Positions 8,467-16,426 of a stretch of 64,000 nucleotides of DNA are shown here, piece after piece. Numbering within the stretch: the stretch's first letter is position 1; every line of letters begins with the position of its first letter. This DNA comes from DASQZT01 sp035638575. Lineage in GTDB: Bacteria > Acidobacteriota > Terriglobia > Bryobacterales > Bryobacteraceae. The translations under genes and the position numbers were made by a program. The DNA is taken from the NCBI GenBank assembly GCA_035638575.1, contig DASQZT010000204.1:7987-71986 (forward strand), read 5' to 3'. The notes beneath the pieces were generated by a model. The model saw only the letters and a program-made list of their open reading frames with translations. It was not told the origin of the DNA and did no database searches.

Positions 8467-9072
8467 GTGCAGTTTGACTGGCGCCCCAAAATGACAGTGC
8501 TAAGCGTGGTTCTGCTGTGTGCCGTTCCGGTTGTCGCCCTGGCGCAGCCCGTGGATTCGCTTGATCTGAGCGGCAAACTGCGCTTTCATGTCGAGACCCT
8601 TTATAGCCCATTGTCGATGGCGGGATCCGCTGCATACGCGGGAATCCTCCAGGGGATCGGCACGCCGGAAGAGTGGGGACAGGGCGCCGGCGCCTACGGG
8701 AAGCGTTTCGCTTCAACGGTGGGATGCACGGCGATCTATGAGGTTCTTGCTTTCGGCCTGGACTCGACGCTGCACCAGGACCCCCGCTATTTTCGATCTA
8801 GCAGCACGGGATTCTGGCGCAGGACGGCACATGCGCTCCGCGGAACCATACTGACGCGCACCGACCACGGCGGCGAAACACTTTCCATCTGGCGTCTGGG
8901 CAGTTCATACGGCGCCGCCTATCTTTCCAACCAGTGGTATCCGGACCGGCTGAATACCGTGCGCCTCGACGTATTGCAGGGATCCCTCGGGCTCGGGTTC
9001 GGTTTCGCCAGCAACCTCGGCGCCGAGTTCTGGCCGGATCTCAAACGCAAGATACTGCGCCGAAGGCAATGA
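8467..9072 (+). CDS. Secreted/outer-membrane hypothetical protein
   Basis: About 201 residues from the GTG at 8467, or 193 from the ATG at 8491; neither has a good ribosome site. A signal peptide is clear (TVLSVVLLCAVPVVALAQ). The mature part contains YGKRFASTVGCTAIYEVLAF, DPRYFRSSSTGFWRRTAHAL and a GLGFGFASNLGAEFWPD tail; the glycine/aromatic alternation suggests an outer-membrane-associated protein. I recognise it only as a type recurrent in Acidobacteriota-like genomes and assign no function. It starts 4 bases after the preceding stop and is probably co-transcribed. Confidence 0.75.
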   Translation: MQFDWRPKMTVLSVVLLCAVPVVALAQPVDSLDLSGKLRFHVETLYSPLSMAGSAAYAGILQGIGTPEEWGQGAGAYGKRFASTVGCTAIYEVLAFGLDSTLHQDPRYFRSSSTGFWRRTAHALRGTILTRTDHGGETLSIWRLGSSYGAAYLSNQWYPDRLNTVRLDVLQGSLGLGFGFASNLGAEFWPDLKRKILRRRQ

Positions 9073-9106
9073 GGGCGCCCCAATCTCCGCCGGAAAGGGT
9101 TCTACC

Positions 9107-9544
9107 ATGAGCCTGCACATCGAGCAGCGGGAATGCGAAGGCATCATCATTCTTGACCTGAAGGGCCCGCTTACTCTAGGTCATGGAGACGTGGAACTGC
9201 GTGACCGGCTGCCTGCGCTCGATCAATCCGGCAAGGTCAATATCGTGCTGAATCTCGAAGACGTCAGCGAAATTGACAGCACGGGACTGGGAACTTTGGT
9301 TGTTGGACTCGCTAGGCTGCGCAGGTCCGGCGGGGGGCTGGCGCTGCTGAACCTCAATCGGTCGCACCTGAAACTCTTCTTGTTGACCAGGCTGGCCATC
9401 GCCTTTGAGTTCTTCGACGATGAGCAGGAAGCGGTGAACAGCTTCTTTCCGGATCGGGCGGTGAGGCGCTTCGACATCCTCAACTTCGTTCAACACGGTG
9501 GCGCTACTGTTTCCGTTCCCGGGCCGTCCGCGGCGGCTTGCTAG
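9107..9544 (+). CDS. STAS-domain anti-sigma factor antagonist
   Basis: A 145-residue protein. Residues 1-105 form a STAS (SpoIIAA-like) fold: strand EGIIILDLKGPLT, then NIVLNLEDVSEIDSTGLGTL with the conserved Asp-Ser-Thr-Gly phosphorylation loop at Ser58, then the GGGLALLNLNRS strand. Family members bind a kinase-type anti-sigma factor and are switched by Ser phosphorylation. About 40 extra residues follow, ending in a low-complexity tail. It directly precedes a sigma-54 activator gene (11 bases), so both are likely transcribed together. No partner kinase is seen in the window. Confidence 0.9.
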   Translation: MSLHIEQRECEGIIILDLKGPLTLGHGDVELRDRLPALDQSGKVNIVLNLEDVSEIDSTGLGTLVVGLARLRRSGGGLALLNLNRSHLKLFLLTRLAIAFEFFDDEQEAVNSFFPDRAVRRFDILNFVQHGGATVSVPGPSAAAC

Positions 9545-9555
9545 AATAGGAGGCG

Positions 9556-10962
9556 ATGCCCCGATTGCCTTCAGTTTCGGGCCGGATCCTCATCGTCGAC
9601 GATGACGAGCGCCAGCGCCACGCTTTGGCTGCCATACTTTCCGATTCCGACTTTGAAACGCAACTCGCGGGCGATGGGCAGGAAGCGCTGGAACGGCTCA
9701 CCGCCTTCAACGCCGACGTCATCGTTGCGGATTTGGTCATGCCGCGCATGGACGGCTTTGAACTGCTCCGGCACCTGAAGGAACAGGGCGACCTCACTCC
9801 GGCGATCGCGCTCACCGGCTTCGGCAGCATGGAAAAGGCCTTGTCCGTTGTTCATGACCTCAAGGCTTTCTGGTTCCTGGAGAAGCCGGTCGAACCGCGC
9901 GCCTTCAGGACCCTCCTGGAACGGGCGATCCGCTTCAAAAGAAGTCTGCAAAAAAACAGCGAGCTCACGCGGGACCTGAGCCTTCGCGGCGTGCTCGGAG
10001 ACCTGGTGGGAACCTCCCAGGCGATGCAGCGGATCTTCTCGCTCATCAGGCAGGTAGCGCCCACTACAGCGCCTGTATTGATCCGTGGAGAGAGCGGCAC
10101 TGGGAAGGAACTGGTCGCACGGGAGATCCATAAGTGCAGCCCCCGGGGTGATGGGCCTTTTGTCGCGATCAATGCAGCCGCCTTACCCGAGACTCTGGTT
10201 GAGAGCGAGTTGTTCGGCCACGAGAGGGGCGCGTTTACGGGAGCCATGGAGCGTTCGGCCGGTTGCTTTGAGCAGGCTCACGGGGGTACTTTGTTTCTCG
10301 ACGAGATCGGCGAGATGCCGGCGTCCACGCAGCCAAAGCTGCTGCGCGTTCTCGAGGACCTGCGGGTGCGGCGCCTGGGCGGTAAGCATGAGATCGCGGT
10401 AGACGCCCGGGTGCTTGCCGCGACCAGTCAGGAGCTCGGAACGCATTTGCGCGAAGAGCTTTATTATCGGTTGAGTGTATTCCAGATCGTGGTTCCGCCG
10501 CTGCGCGAACATAAAGAAGATATCCCCCCGATCGCCGATGTCATGCTGCAGAACCTGAACAAGAAGCACGGCACGCGAGTCACAGGCGTGGATGCCCAAG
10601 TGCTCGATCTTCTTCAACGCTACGATTGGCCCGGTAATGTGCGGGAGCTACGGAATGTCCTCGAGCGAGCCGCCATCATTGCAGGCGAGGGTGTGATCCG
10701 GCTGGCGAACCTTCCTTTCCCTGAGTTCGGCGTAAGCCCCGGCCCTTATGCGCGGTCATCATCTGGCTATGAGGGCCCTATAATGCTCCAGGCTGGCCAG
10801 CCCCTCATGAAACTCGAGGAAGCCTACATCAAACTCACCCTCGAGCACGTGGGCGGCAATCGCAAGCGCGCCGCGGAGATGTTGGGGATCAGCCTGCGGA
10901 CGCTGCAGAACCGGATCGCTGCACTGCGCGGAGAGGCGAAGGTGACAACTCCCGGCCCGTGA
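9556..10962 (+). CDS. NtrC-family sigma-54-dependent response regulator
   Basis: A 468-residue protein with three domains. The receiver domain (about 10-125) has acidic pocket DDD at 15-17, phosphoacceptor Asp59 and Lys110. The AAA+ sigma-54 interaction domain (about 150-380) has Walker A GESGTGKE at 178-185, the sigma-54 contact loop GAFTGA at 225-230 and Walker B GTLFLDEIGE at 244-253. A C-terminal Fis-type helix-turn-helix contains NRKRAAEMLGISLRTLQN. It should activate sigma-54 promoters on phosphorylation by an unidentified histidine kinase. AGGAGG at 9548-9553 precedes the ATG closely. A TAGAAT box (9542-9547) abuts the ribosome site. Confidence 0.95.
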   Translation: MPRLPSVSGRILIVDDDERQRHALAAILSDSDFETQLAGDGQEALERLTAFNADVIVADLVMPRMDGFELLRHLKEQGDLTPAIALTGFGSMEKALSVVHDLKAFWFLEKPVEPRAFRTLLERAIRFKRSLQKNSELTRDLSLRGVLGDLVGTSQAMQRIFSLIRQVAPTTAPVLIRGESGTGKELVAREIHKCSPRGDGPFVAINAAALPETLVESELFGHERGAFTGAMERSAGCFEQAHGGTLFLDEIGEMPASTQPKLLRVLEDLRVRRLGGKHEIAVDARVLAATSQELGTHLREELYYRLSVFQIVVPPLREHKEDIPPIADVMLQNLNKKHGTRVTGVDAQVLDLLQRYDWPGNVRELRNVLERAAIIAGEGVIRLANLPFPEFGVSPGPYARSSSGYEGPIMLQAGQPLMKLEEAYIKLTLEHVGGNRKRAAEMLGISLRTLQNRIAALRGEAKVTTPGP

Positions 10963-11047
10963 GCTGTTCGCCTCGGTGCGGCCCTGATCCGGTTCTGCCC
11001 GCCGCGCTGCGTGCCATCGGCTGGGTGCGGCCCGACTTGGGTCTGAG

Positions 11048-11950
11048 ATGGGCGGAGAGATAAAACGACCGCGGCCAAACCCCATTGGCCGCACCAGCGG
11101 ATCCTCGTGGCTTCTGCTCGAGGCGCTGCCGCGAGTGTTCAGGCAGGCATCCACCGAATGGTTTAACGATAATGCCCCGCGCCTCGGCGCCGCCGTCGCT
11201 TTTTATAGCCTGCTGTCACTGGCTCCCGTGATTGTTATAGCCGTCGCTGTGGCCGCTGTTGTTTACGGGCAGGAGGCCGCCGAGGGGCGGCTGGCATCGG
11301 AAATCCAGGGGATTGCCGGACCTGACGTAGCACGGACAATTCAGGAAATCATCATACGCGCCTACCAGCCCCGGACAGGCGCGATTGCGACCTTGCTCGG
11401 CCTGGCGACCTTGGCATTTGGCGCCTCTTCCATTTTTGTGGAGTTGCACGACGCGATGAACACAATCTGGCATGTCTCACTTCCCCCCGACCGAACCAAT
11501 GCCGCTACAGTCATTCGTCTGATCAAGGATCGCTTCTATTCGTTCGCGACGGTGCTGGGCATAGGTTTCCTGCTACTGGTATCTCTGGTGTTGAACGCCT
11601 GGATCGTGGCAATGAGGATCTCCGTGCCGCGGGCTGCCACGTTCATGATGTCATATCTGGTAATCGCTGTGCTGTTTGCAGCCCTCTACAAGATCGTTCC
11701 AGACGTTAGATTGAAGTGGGGCGATGTTGCTCCCGGTGCCATGATCACCTCATTGCTGTTCATGATCGGCAACCAATTCATGGGGCTGTACTTCGCGAAC
11801 ACCGGCTTCGGATCGACGTACGGTGCTGCCGGTTCGCCGCTTGTCGTGTTGCTGTGGGTGTACTACTCGGCGCAGCTATTCTTTTGGGGTGCTGAGTTCA
11901 GTAAGGTGTACACGAAGACCGTGGGGTCCCAACGCGATCGGCAGTATTGA
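11048..11950 (+). CDS. YihY/BrkB family inner-membrane protein
   Basis: A 300-residue membrane protein of the YihY/virulence factor BrkB family, often misnamed ribonuclease BN. The N-terminal signature WFNDNAPRLGAAVAFYSLLS is followed by LAPVIVIAVAVAAVVYG, then about four more helices, including the late family motif FANTGFGSTYGAAGSPLVVL and LLWVYYSAQLFFWGAEFSKV. The substrate is unsettled for the family. It stands alone, followed by an accessory segment. Confidence 0.9.
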   Translation: MGGEIKRPRPNPIGRTSGSSWLLLEALPRVFRQASTEWFNDNAPRLGAAVAFYSLLSLAPVIVIAVAVAAVVYGQEAAEGRLASEIQGIAGPDVARTIQEIIIRAYQPRTGAIATLLGLATLAFGASSIFVELHDAMNTIWHVSLPPDRTNAATVIRLIKDRFYSFATVLGIGFLLLVSLVLNAWIVAMRISVPRAATFMMSYLVIAVLFAALYKIVPDVRLKWGDVAPGAMITSLLFMIGNQFMGLYFANTGFGSTYGAAGSPLVVLLWVYYSAQLFFWGAEFSKVYTKTVGSQRDRQY

Positions 11951-12183
11951 GGGCACCCGAGGCCGGATCAGTTGGCAATATGCCATCATGCAACCACTCC
12001 TGTCCAAAACAGGACAGACCTGTAGCTTGGTCTGCTGAAAACACGCGTCTTGGAGGGAATCCGGTGGGCTATTCGGGTTGAGGTCTCCGGTTTGAAGTGT
12101 CGCGGCCTGTCCAAGTCATGCCAACGCCAACGTAAGTTGTTCGGCAGCCGGGATCAGTGGTGGGGTGCCCATGTCAATACCGG
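11951..12183. other. Non-coding stretch beside the IS21-like remnant, with inverted repeat
   Basis: No supported gene. An inverted repeat CTGTCC-aaaaca-GGACAG lies at 12000-12017, 50 bases after the YihY stop. No T-tract follows, so it is a weak terminator candidate and could equally be a protein site. The rest up to the IS-like tip repeats shows only short frames without ribosome sites. Confidence 0.4.
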
Positions 12184-12221
12184 GTTGAAATTTCCCCATA
12201 GTTCCGGTCGAAAATTCCCCA
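12184..12221 (-). repeat. IS21-type tip repeats
   Basis: Two imperfect copies of one 15-base unit stand 23 bases apart: GTTGAAATTTCCCCA (12184-12198) and GTCGAAAATTCCCCA (12207-12221), matching at 13 of 15 positions. IS21-family elements carry several such short repeats at each end as transposase sites. The copies sit 6 bases beyond the end of the CHC2/Toprim remnant, where the end of the element would be expected. The opposite end was not found. Confidence 0.6.
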
Positions 12222-12227
12222 CCCGGA

Positions 12228-13203
12228 TCACACCGCTGCCTCCTCTTGGCTGTGGCTTGGATTCAGTAAGGCCGCGATCTCCGGCTGGCTCATCTGGTCC
12301 GGTTGCTGGCCAAGGGGCACTCGGACGAGTTGGAAGGAGAGTTTTCCCGCCAACTGAGCGGCGATCGTTTCAGCCGCTCTCCGGCCGCTGTCGTCGCCGT
12401 CCAGCATCCGGACGATTCGCTGAAATCGCCCTCGCAGGAGTGCCTCTTGCTGGCTCGATCGTGGCGCGCCCATCAACGCCACCACCGACGGAAAGCCCGC
12501 CTGGTGGACCTTGAGACAATCGAAATATCCTTCCACCACAACCACCGCGGTGGCCTCCTACGCGGCCGCCCGATGGAAGTTGAACAACACTTCCGACTTC
12601 CGAAAGCCGGCTGGCAGCCGGTACTTGGGCGACGCCCCATCGAGCGAGCGCCCGGCATACCCCACCAGTTGCCCGTAGCGAATCGTGAATCGGGATCACC
12701 ACCCGCCCGCTCATCAGGCCGCGGCCAGCATAGAAACCCACCCCAAACCGAGCGGCCGTCTCCGGAAAAATCCCCCAGGCCCGCAGGTACGAGTGCGTCC
12801 CATCGACTCCTCGAAGAGTAAAGGAAAGAGGTTGATTGTGCCCCTTCTTTTTCCCTAACCAGTTCGGGTTATCCGCCGGCCCACCCAAAACGGGAGGTGG
12901 CCCGCTGGCGGGCACGGGAAATCTCTGCGTTAACCGTCGCGCCGCCTCGCGCACCGAACATCGTTCCATCGCGGCCACAAAGTCCAGCACGTTGCCGCGG
13001 ACCTGGCAGGCAAAGCACTGAAAGGCGTTCTTACTCAAACTGACATGAAAGGCATCGATCCTTCCGCCGCGGTGAATCGGGCAGGGGCCCTCCAGTTGTC
13101 CCGGCCGTCGGCCTCGCAGCCACTCCACCCCATAGTAGCGCAGCACTTCGGCGAAACTCACCGTCGCTTTCACCGCCCCGAAGTCCCCCCACTGGCTCTC
13201 CAT
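12228..13203 (-). pseudogene. CHC2 zinc-finger/Toprim primase-like protein, broken
   Basis: The N-terminus starts at 13203 after AAAGGGG and reads MESQWGDFGAVKATVSFAEV, then a DnaG-like CHC2 zinc finger: CPIHRG, FHVSLSKNAFQCFAC and GNVLDFVAAME. After VVIPIHDS (about 12680) the frame shifts: the continuation YGQLVGYAGRSLDGASPKYR lies one register away. That frame then meets an in-frame TAG at 12558-12560, after which the Toprim core VVVVEGYFDCLKVHQAGFPS and MLDGDDSGRRAAE continue to the stop at 12228. So it carries one frameshift and one nonsense codon. It begins 2 bases after the IstB stop, as a co-translated passenger. In life it would resemble a DNA primase lacking the helicase-binding part. 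Confidence 0.8.
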
Positions 13204-13205
13204 GC

Positions 13206-13451
13206 TCAAACCCCTTTCCGCACGCCCGAGCCGCGTGGTTTGGCCGGAGTCCCGTCCGCAGCGGCGCCGGTGCCCGGCGCGTCCTCCTGCTCCCGCGAGA
13301 TCAACAATCCCGCCCGCCGCCGGTCCTTCAGCCGGTAGCTCTCGCCGCGGATGTTGATCGTCGTCGAGTGGTGTAACAGCCGGTCCAGGATCGCCGTGGC
13401 GATGATCGGGTCGCCGAAAATCGTGCCCCAGTCCACGGCGTCGCGGTTTCT
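13206..13451 (-). pseudogene. istB: IstB-like transposition helper ATPase, 3' fragment
   Basis: About 82 codons of the C-terminus survive: NRDAVDWGTIFGDP, AILDRLLHHSTTINIRGESY and RLKDRRRAGLL, matching the IstB/DnaC-like ATPase of IS21 elements after its sensor-2 region. The Walker A and B parts and all of IstA are absent. Homology stops near 13451, only a few bases from the -35 box of the ArsR gene, so an insertion or deletion boundary is probably there. The stop overlaps the start region of the primase-like remnant (TGAGCATG), indicating an original operon. Confidence 0.8.
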
Positions 13452-13454
13452 CTC

Positions 13455-13483
13455 TTGACAACTTAATTTGTCAATGTTCTAAT
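13455..13483 (+). promoter_or_regulatory. Promoter and palindromic operator of the ArsR gene
   Basis: TTGACA at 13455-13460, 17 bases, then TCTAAT at 13478-13483 make a near-consensus sigma-70 promoter. A 20-base palindrome with one mismatched pair, TTGACAACTTAATTTGTCAA (13455-13474), covers the -35 box and most of the spacer. This is ideal for repression by a dimeric winged-helix regulator, presumably the ArsR-type protein encoded just downstream. The predicted start point, about 13490, falls on the GTG start codon. Confidence 0.75.
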
Positions 13484-13489
13484 ATTCTC

Positions 13490-14089
13490 GTGCTGGATGT
13501 CGAGGTCATACAGTCTCCGCAGGCCGCCGCCGCCGCGCTCGACCCTGTCCGCGCGCGGCTCCTGGCCGAATTGTCGGAGCCCGCGTCGGCGGCCACCCTG
13601 GCCGCACGCCTCTCCCTTCCACGCCAAAAAGTGAACTACCACTTGCGCGCCCTGGAGAGCCACCACCTCGTGCGCCCAACCAGCGAACGCAAGTGGGGCG
13701 GCATCACAGAGCGCCTGGTGGAAGCCACCGCGTCGTCTTACGTAGTGTCGCCCGCCGCCATGGGCCCCGCGGCGTCCGACCCTGGGCGCAGCCGCGACCG
13801 CCTGTCGGCGGGCTATCTGATCGCGCTGGCGGCCCGTGTCGTCCGCGAAGTCAGCGAACTCGCCACCCGCGCACGCGAAACCGGCAAGCGCCTCGCCACG
13901 CTCTCGATCGACACGGAGATCCGCTTCCGCTCGGCCGCCGAGCGCGCGCAATTCAGCAGCGAACTCACCGCCGCGATCACTCAGCTCGCGGCGCGTTATC
14001 ATGACGCTTCCGCCCTGGGCGGACGCACGCACCGCCTCGTTCTGGTGGCGCACCCGTTACCCCAAAAAAACAAGGAGACTGCAGTATGA
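13490..14089 (+). CDS. ArsR-type winged-helix transcriptional regulator
   Basis: A 199-residue protein whose N-terminal half is a winged helix: LDPVRARLLAELSEPASAAT, AARLSLPRQKVNYHLRALES, HHLVRPTSERKWGG (recognition helix and wing). The C-terminal half, about residues 85-185, is helical, ending in TAAITQLAARYHD. Start is GTG at 13490, which coincides with the predicted transcription start, leaving no room for a ribosome site. It is translationally coupled (4-base overlap) to an SRPBCC gene, an arrangement common for ArsR-SRPBCC pairs. Autoregulation through the upstream palindrome is likely. No metal-binding cysteines are present, so the signal is probably not a metal. Confidence 0.87.
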   Translation: MLDVEVIQSPQAAAAALDPVRARLLAELSEPASAATLAARLSLPRQKVNYHLRALESHHLVRPTSERKWGGITERLVEATASSYVVSPAAMGPAASDPGRSRDRLSAGYLIALAARVVREVSELATRARETGKRLATLSIDTEIRFRSAAERAQFSSELTAAITQLAARYHDASALGGRTHRLVLVAHPLPQKNKETAV

Positions 14090-14874
14090 GCGTAAAGAAA
14101 GAAGCGAACGGACGCCGTTCGGTGCAGGTGGAAGTGGAAGTACCGGGCACCCCGGAACAGGTGTGGCAAGCAATCGCCACCGGTCCGGGCGTGGGCGCAT
14201 GGTTTGTGCCCACCGAGGTCGATGGCCGCATCGGCGGCACCGTCACTTCCCACTTCGGAGGGGGCATGGACTCCGTCGCCACGATCACCGAATGGGACGC
14301 GCCGCATCGCTTCACGAAGGAAGGGTCCTGGGGGCCGAACGCGCCCACCGTGGCCACCGAATGGATTGTGGAGGCCCGCGGCGGTGGCACGTGCATAGTG
14401 CGCGTGGTGCACAGCCTCTTCGCCGAAACCGATGATTGGGACGATCAACTGACCGGTATTGAATCCGGCTGGCCCTCATTCTTCAGCATTCTGCGGCTGT
14501 ATCTGGAGCACTTCGCCGGCCAGCCGAGTTCGCAAATCCAACTCTTAGCGATGCCGGCGGCCTCGGGCGCATGGGAGAAGCTCGCGGGTGCCCTGAATCT
14601 CGCGGGGGCAGCGCCGGGCGAGCGGCGCCATGCGGGCGGCGGTGCCCCTCCATTGAGCGGCATCGTGGAGTCAGTCAATACTGCCGGGAATCCACACACG
14701 CTGTTACGCGTCGATCTGCCCGCTCCGGGTGCGGTGTTTGCCACCGCGTGCCCCGCCGGCGAGAAAGCATTCGTCACAGTGAGCTTCTATCTCTACGGCG
14801 ACACGGCAGCGGCCGTCGTGGCGCGCGACCAGTCCGCCTGGACTGCGTGGATGACGAATCTCTTCCCGGCGTAA
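14086..14874 (+). CDS. SRPBCC (AHSA1-like) domain protein
   Basis: A 262-residue protein with AAGGAG before the ATG at 14086, overlapping the regulator's stop as ATGA. Residues about 12-150 form an SRPBCC/activator-of-Hsp90-like domain: VEVEVPGTPEQVWQAIATGP, VGAWFVPTEVDGRIGG, ITEWDAPHRF and a final helix GWPSFFSILRLYLEHF. The remaining 110 residues form a second, less clear domain. Such proteins bind hydrophobic ligands; a specific ligand cannot be named. The pairing with an ArsR gene suggests expression is induced by whatever the regulator senses. Confidence 0.85.
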   Translation: MSVKKEANGRRSVQVEVEVPGTPEQVWQAIATGPGVGAWFVPTEVDGRIGGTVTSHFGGGMDSVATITEWDAPHRFTKEGSWGPNAPTVATEWIVEARGGGTCIVRVVHSLFAETDDWDDQLTGIESGWPSFFSILRLYLEHFAGQPSSQIQLLAMPAASGAWEKLAGALNLAGAAPGERRHAGGGAPPLSGIVESVNTAGNPHTLLRVDLPAPGAVFATACPAGEKAFVTVSFYLYGDTAAAVVARDQSAWTAWMTNLFPA

Positions 14875-14887
14875 ACCCGGAGGAACC

Positions 14888-15690
14888 TCATTGGCTGAGC
14901 TTTGCACGCCTTGTGGTGCGGAGCTTCAGCCCCCACGGCGTCGGGTTGAGAATTCGAGATGACGTATGCAAGATTGATGAAAACCTCACCGGCATACAAG
15001 GCAGGTTGAACGTAACCGGAGAGGAGCTTGCCCCTCCGTTTCCTCCCTTCTGCCCCCGGCCGGCAGCGGCAGGTTCACCCTTACATGCCTTGATGGAGGC
15101 CACTTCGAATCTCGGCGTGAAAGCGGATGGAGCAGGAGGGGAGGATTGAGCCCGGACCGCAGGCGTATTGGTGATGCCAACGACGATAGGAGGTCACAAC
15201 GACCGCTATCGCGGCATCCGCCAGGATCGCCTTCTTTGCGTAATTCAGTCTGTGTGCCGCGCGATTGCTCATAATCGCTTCGATTCGTCTCTTCAGATCA
15301 CCGCCCGTCACCCCCGCTACGCAAGCGAGCGGCGAAGCCAGATACAACTCGCAGATCTTGAGGATGCCTTCGGTGTATGCGCGCGGCTCGCCGCCGTTTC
15401 GCAGCACCTCTTCATCACAGGCCCGTTCGCGCTCTCCGATCAGGCGTGCTCCTAGCCACCACACCAGGGGATGAAACCAGAACACCACCTCGACTGCCAT
15501 GTGGATCACGGTGGCGAGATTGTCACGGCGCCGGACGTAGCAGAGCTCGTGCGCCACGATCGATTCCATCTCCCGCGCTGTGAGGCAATCCAGAATCTTG
15601 TCAGGCAGCAGAAGAACCGGCCGCAGAGGGCATTAATGTCGCGACACCGATCGCCAGGAGAGGCACGATCAGGGAGATCATGTTGTTCAT
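14888..15690 (-). pseudogene. Decayed M56 (BlaR1-like) peptidase - DUF3738 fusion
   Basis: On the minus strand an M56 peptidase core reads PVLLLPDKILD, MESIVAHELCYVRRRDN, VVFWFHPLVWWLGARLI, ERERACDEEVLRNG and VAGVTGGDLKRRIEAIM. Frame breaks follow, then DUF3738/TIGR03435 pieces: VASIKACKGEP and INLAYVI in different registers. The HExxH zinc motif is HELCY, so its second His is gone, and the N-terminal membrane part is reduced to a start at 15690 in another frame. Several frameshifts and deletions make it non-functional. The fusion is a typical Acidobacteriota architecture. Confidence 0.8.
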
Positions 15691-15839
15691 GCCGGTACGC
15701 CGTGCTTCAGCCGAAGGTGTGGTCATTCAATTTTGTCCTTTGCCTTCGTGTCCGCTGTGGTCTGCCGTTGCATATTGCTCGGCACATCCGGGCCGCCATG
15801 TTTTAAGGCGATGATGTGATCCACCACGTAGCCGGGACA

Positions 15840-16260
15840 GGCCCCCCATTTCTCTCCGGGTTGACGCTGCGCAGCCGGCGCGGTGCTCGGCGACACTCCG
15901 CCGTACGATCGCGCTTGGCCCGCGGACCCTGCTATGGACCCATGACCCGCAAACTTCGGGCGAACGTGGCGCGGCGTTCGCCTTCGGCGCCTTCCTCCAC
16001 GTGATCGCGCAATGGCGCACCGAACTCAAACCGCGCCCGCTCTCGCCTGCGTAGCCTGCGGTCGATTCCGGCGCCTTCCGCCCGCGTTCGCGCGATTGTC
16101 CCGGGAACGCGTTAGGCTCGTGAGCCGCAACATCGGTCGACGCCGCCCGGCTTCTCATACGAGTCGGCCACCGCGGAATCTCGTCCCGGGCGCCTTCCGC
16201 CGCGCGCTTGCTCGATTGGCCCGCGGGCGCGCCGGGCTCGTGGAGCGTGACCGGCCGTGA
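15840..16260. repeat. Degenerate GC-rich repeat array (left)
   Basis: Part of a 730-base stretch without a supported gene (15691-16426). It holds several diverged copies of a unit whose core is GCGCGATTGGCCCGCGGGCG followed by GGGCTCGTGGAGC. The clearest copies are at about 16063-16125 and 16178-16244, with a weaker one near 15907-15936. The segment at 15985-16026 (GGCGCCTTCCTCCACGTGAT onward) is also related to 17360-17415 on the other side of the next gene. The long arginine-rich frame through it on the minus strand looks like a composition artefact. Confidence 0.55.
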
Positions 16261-16426
16261 AGGGCTGATTCGGGGACTCCGGGAAGGGAACCGGGGCCCC
16301 CTCGTTTTCACGAATTTACGCAACGAAAAGACGCGGTGAGCCCGTGTTTCACCCACCATTAAGTACCATCGTCATCGCCGCCGATCGGGCCGTCCGGGGA
16401 CCAAGCGGACTGTAGTCGTCTTCGGA

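Noticed and set aside
15727..16359. 210-codon arginine-rich minus-strand frame
   Set aside because: Runs through degenerate repeats, has no ribosome site and no recognisable fold; judged a composition artefact.
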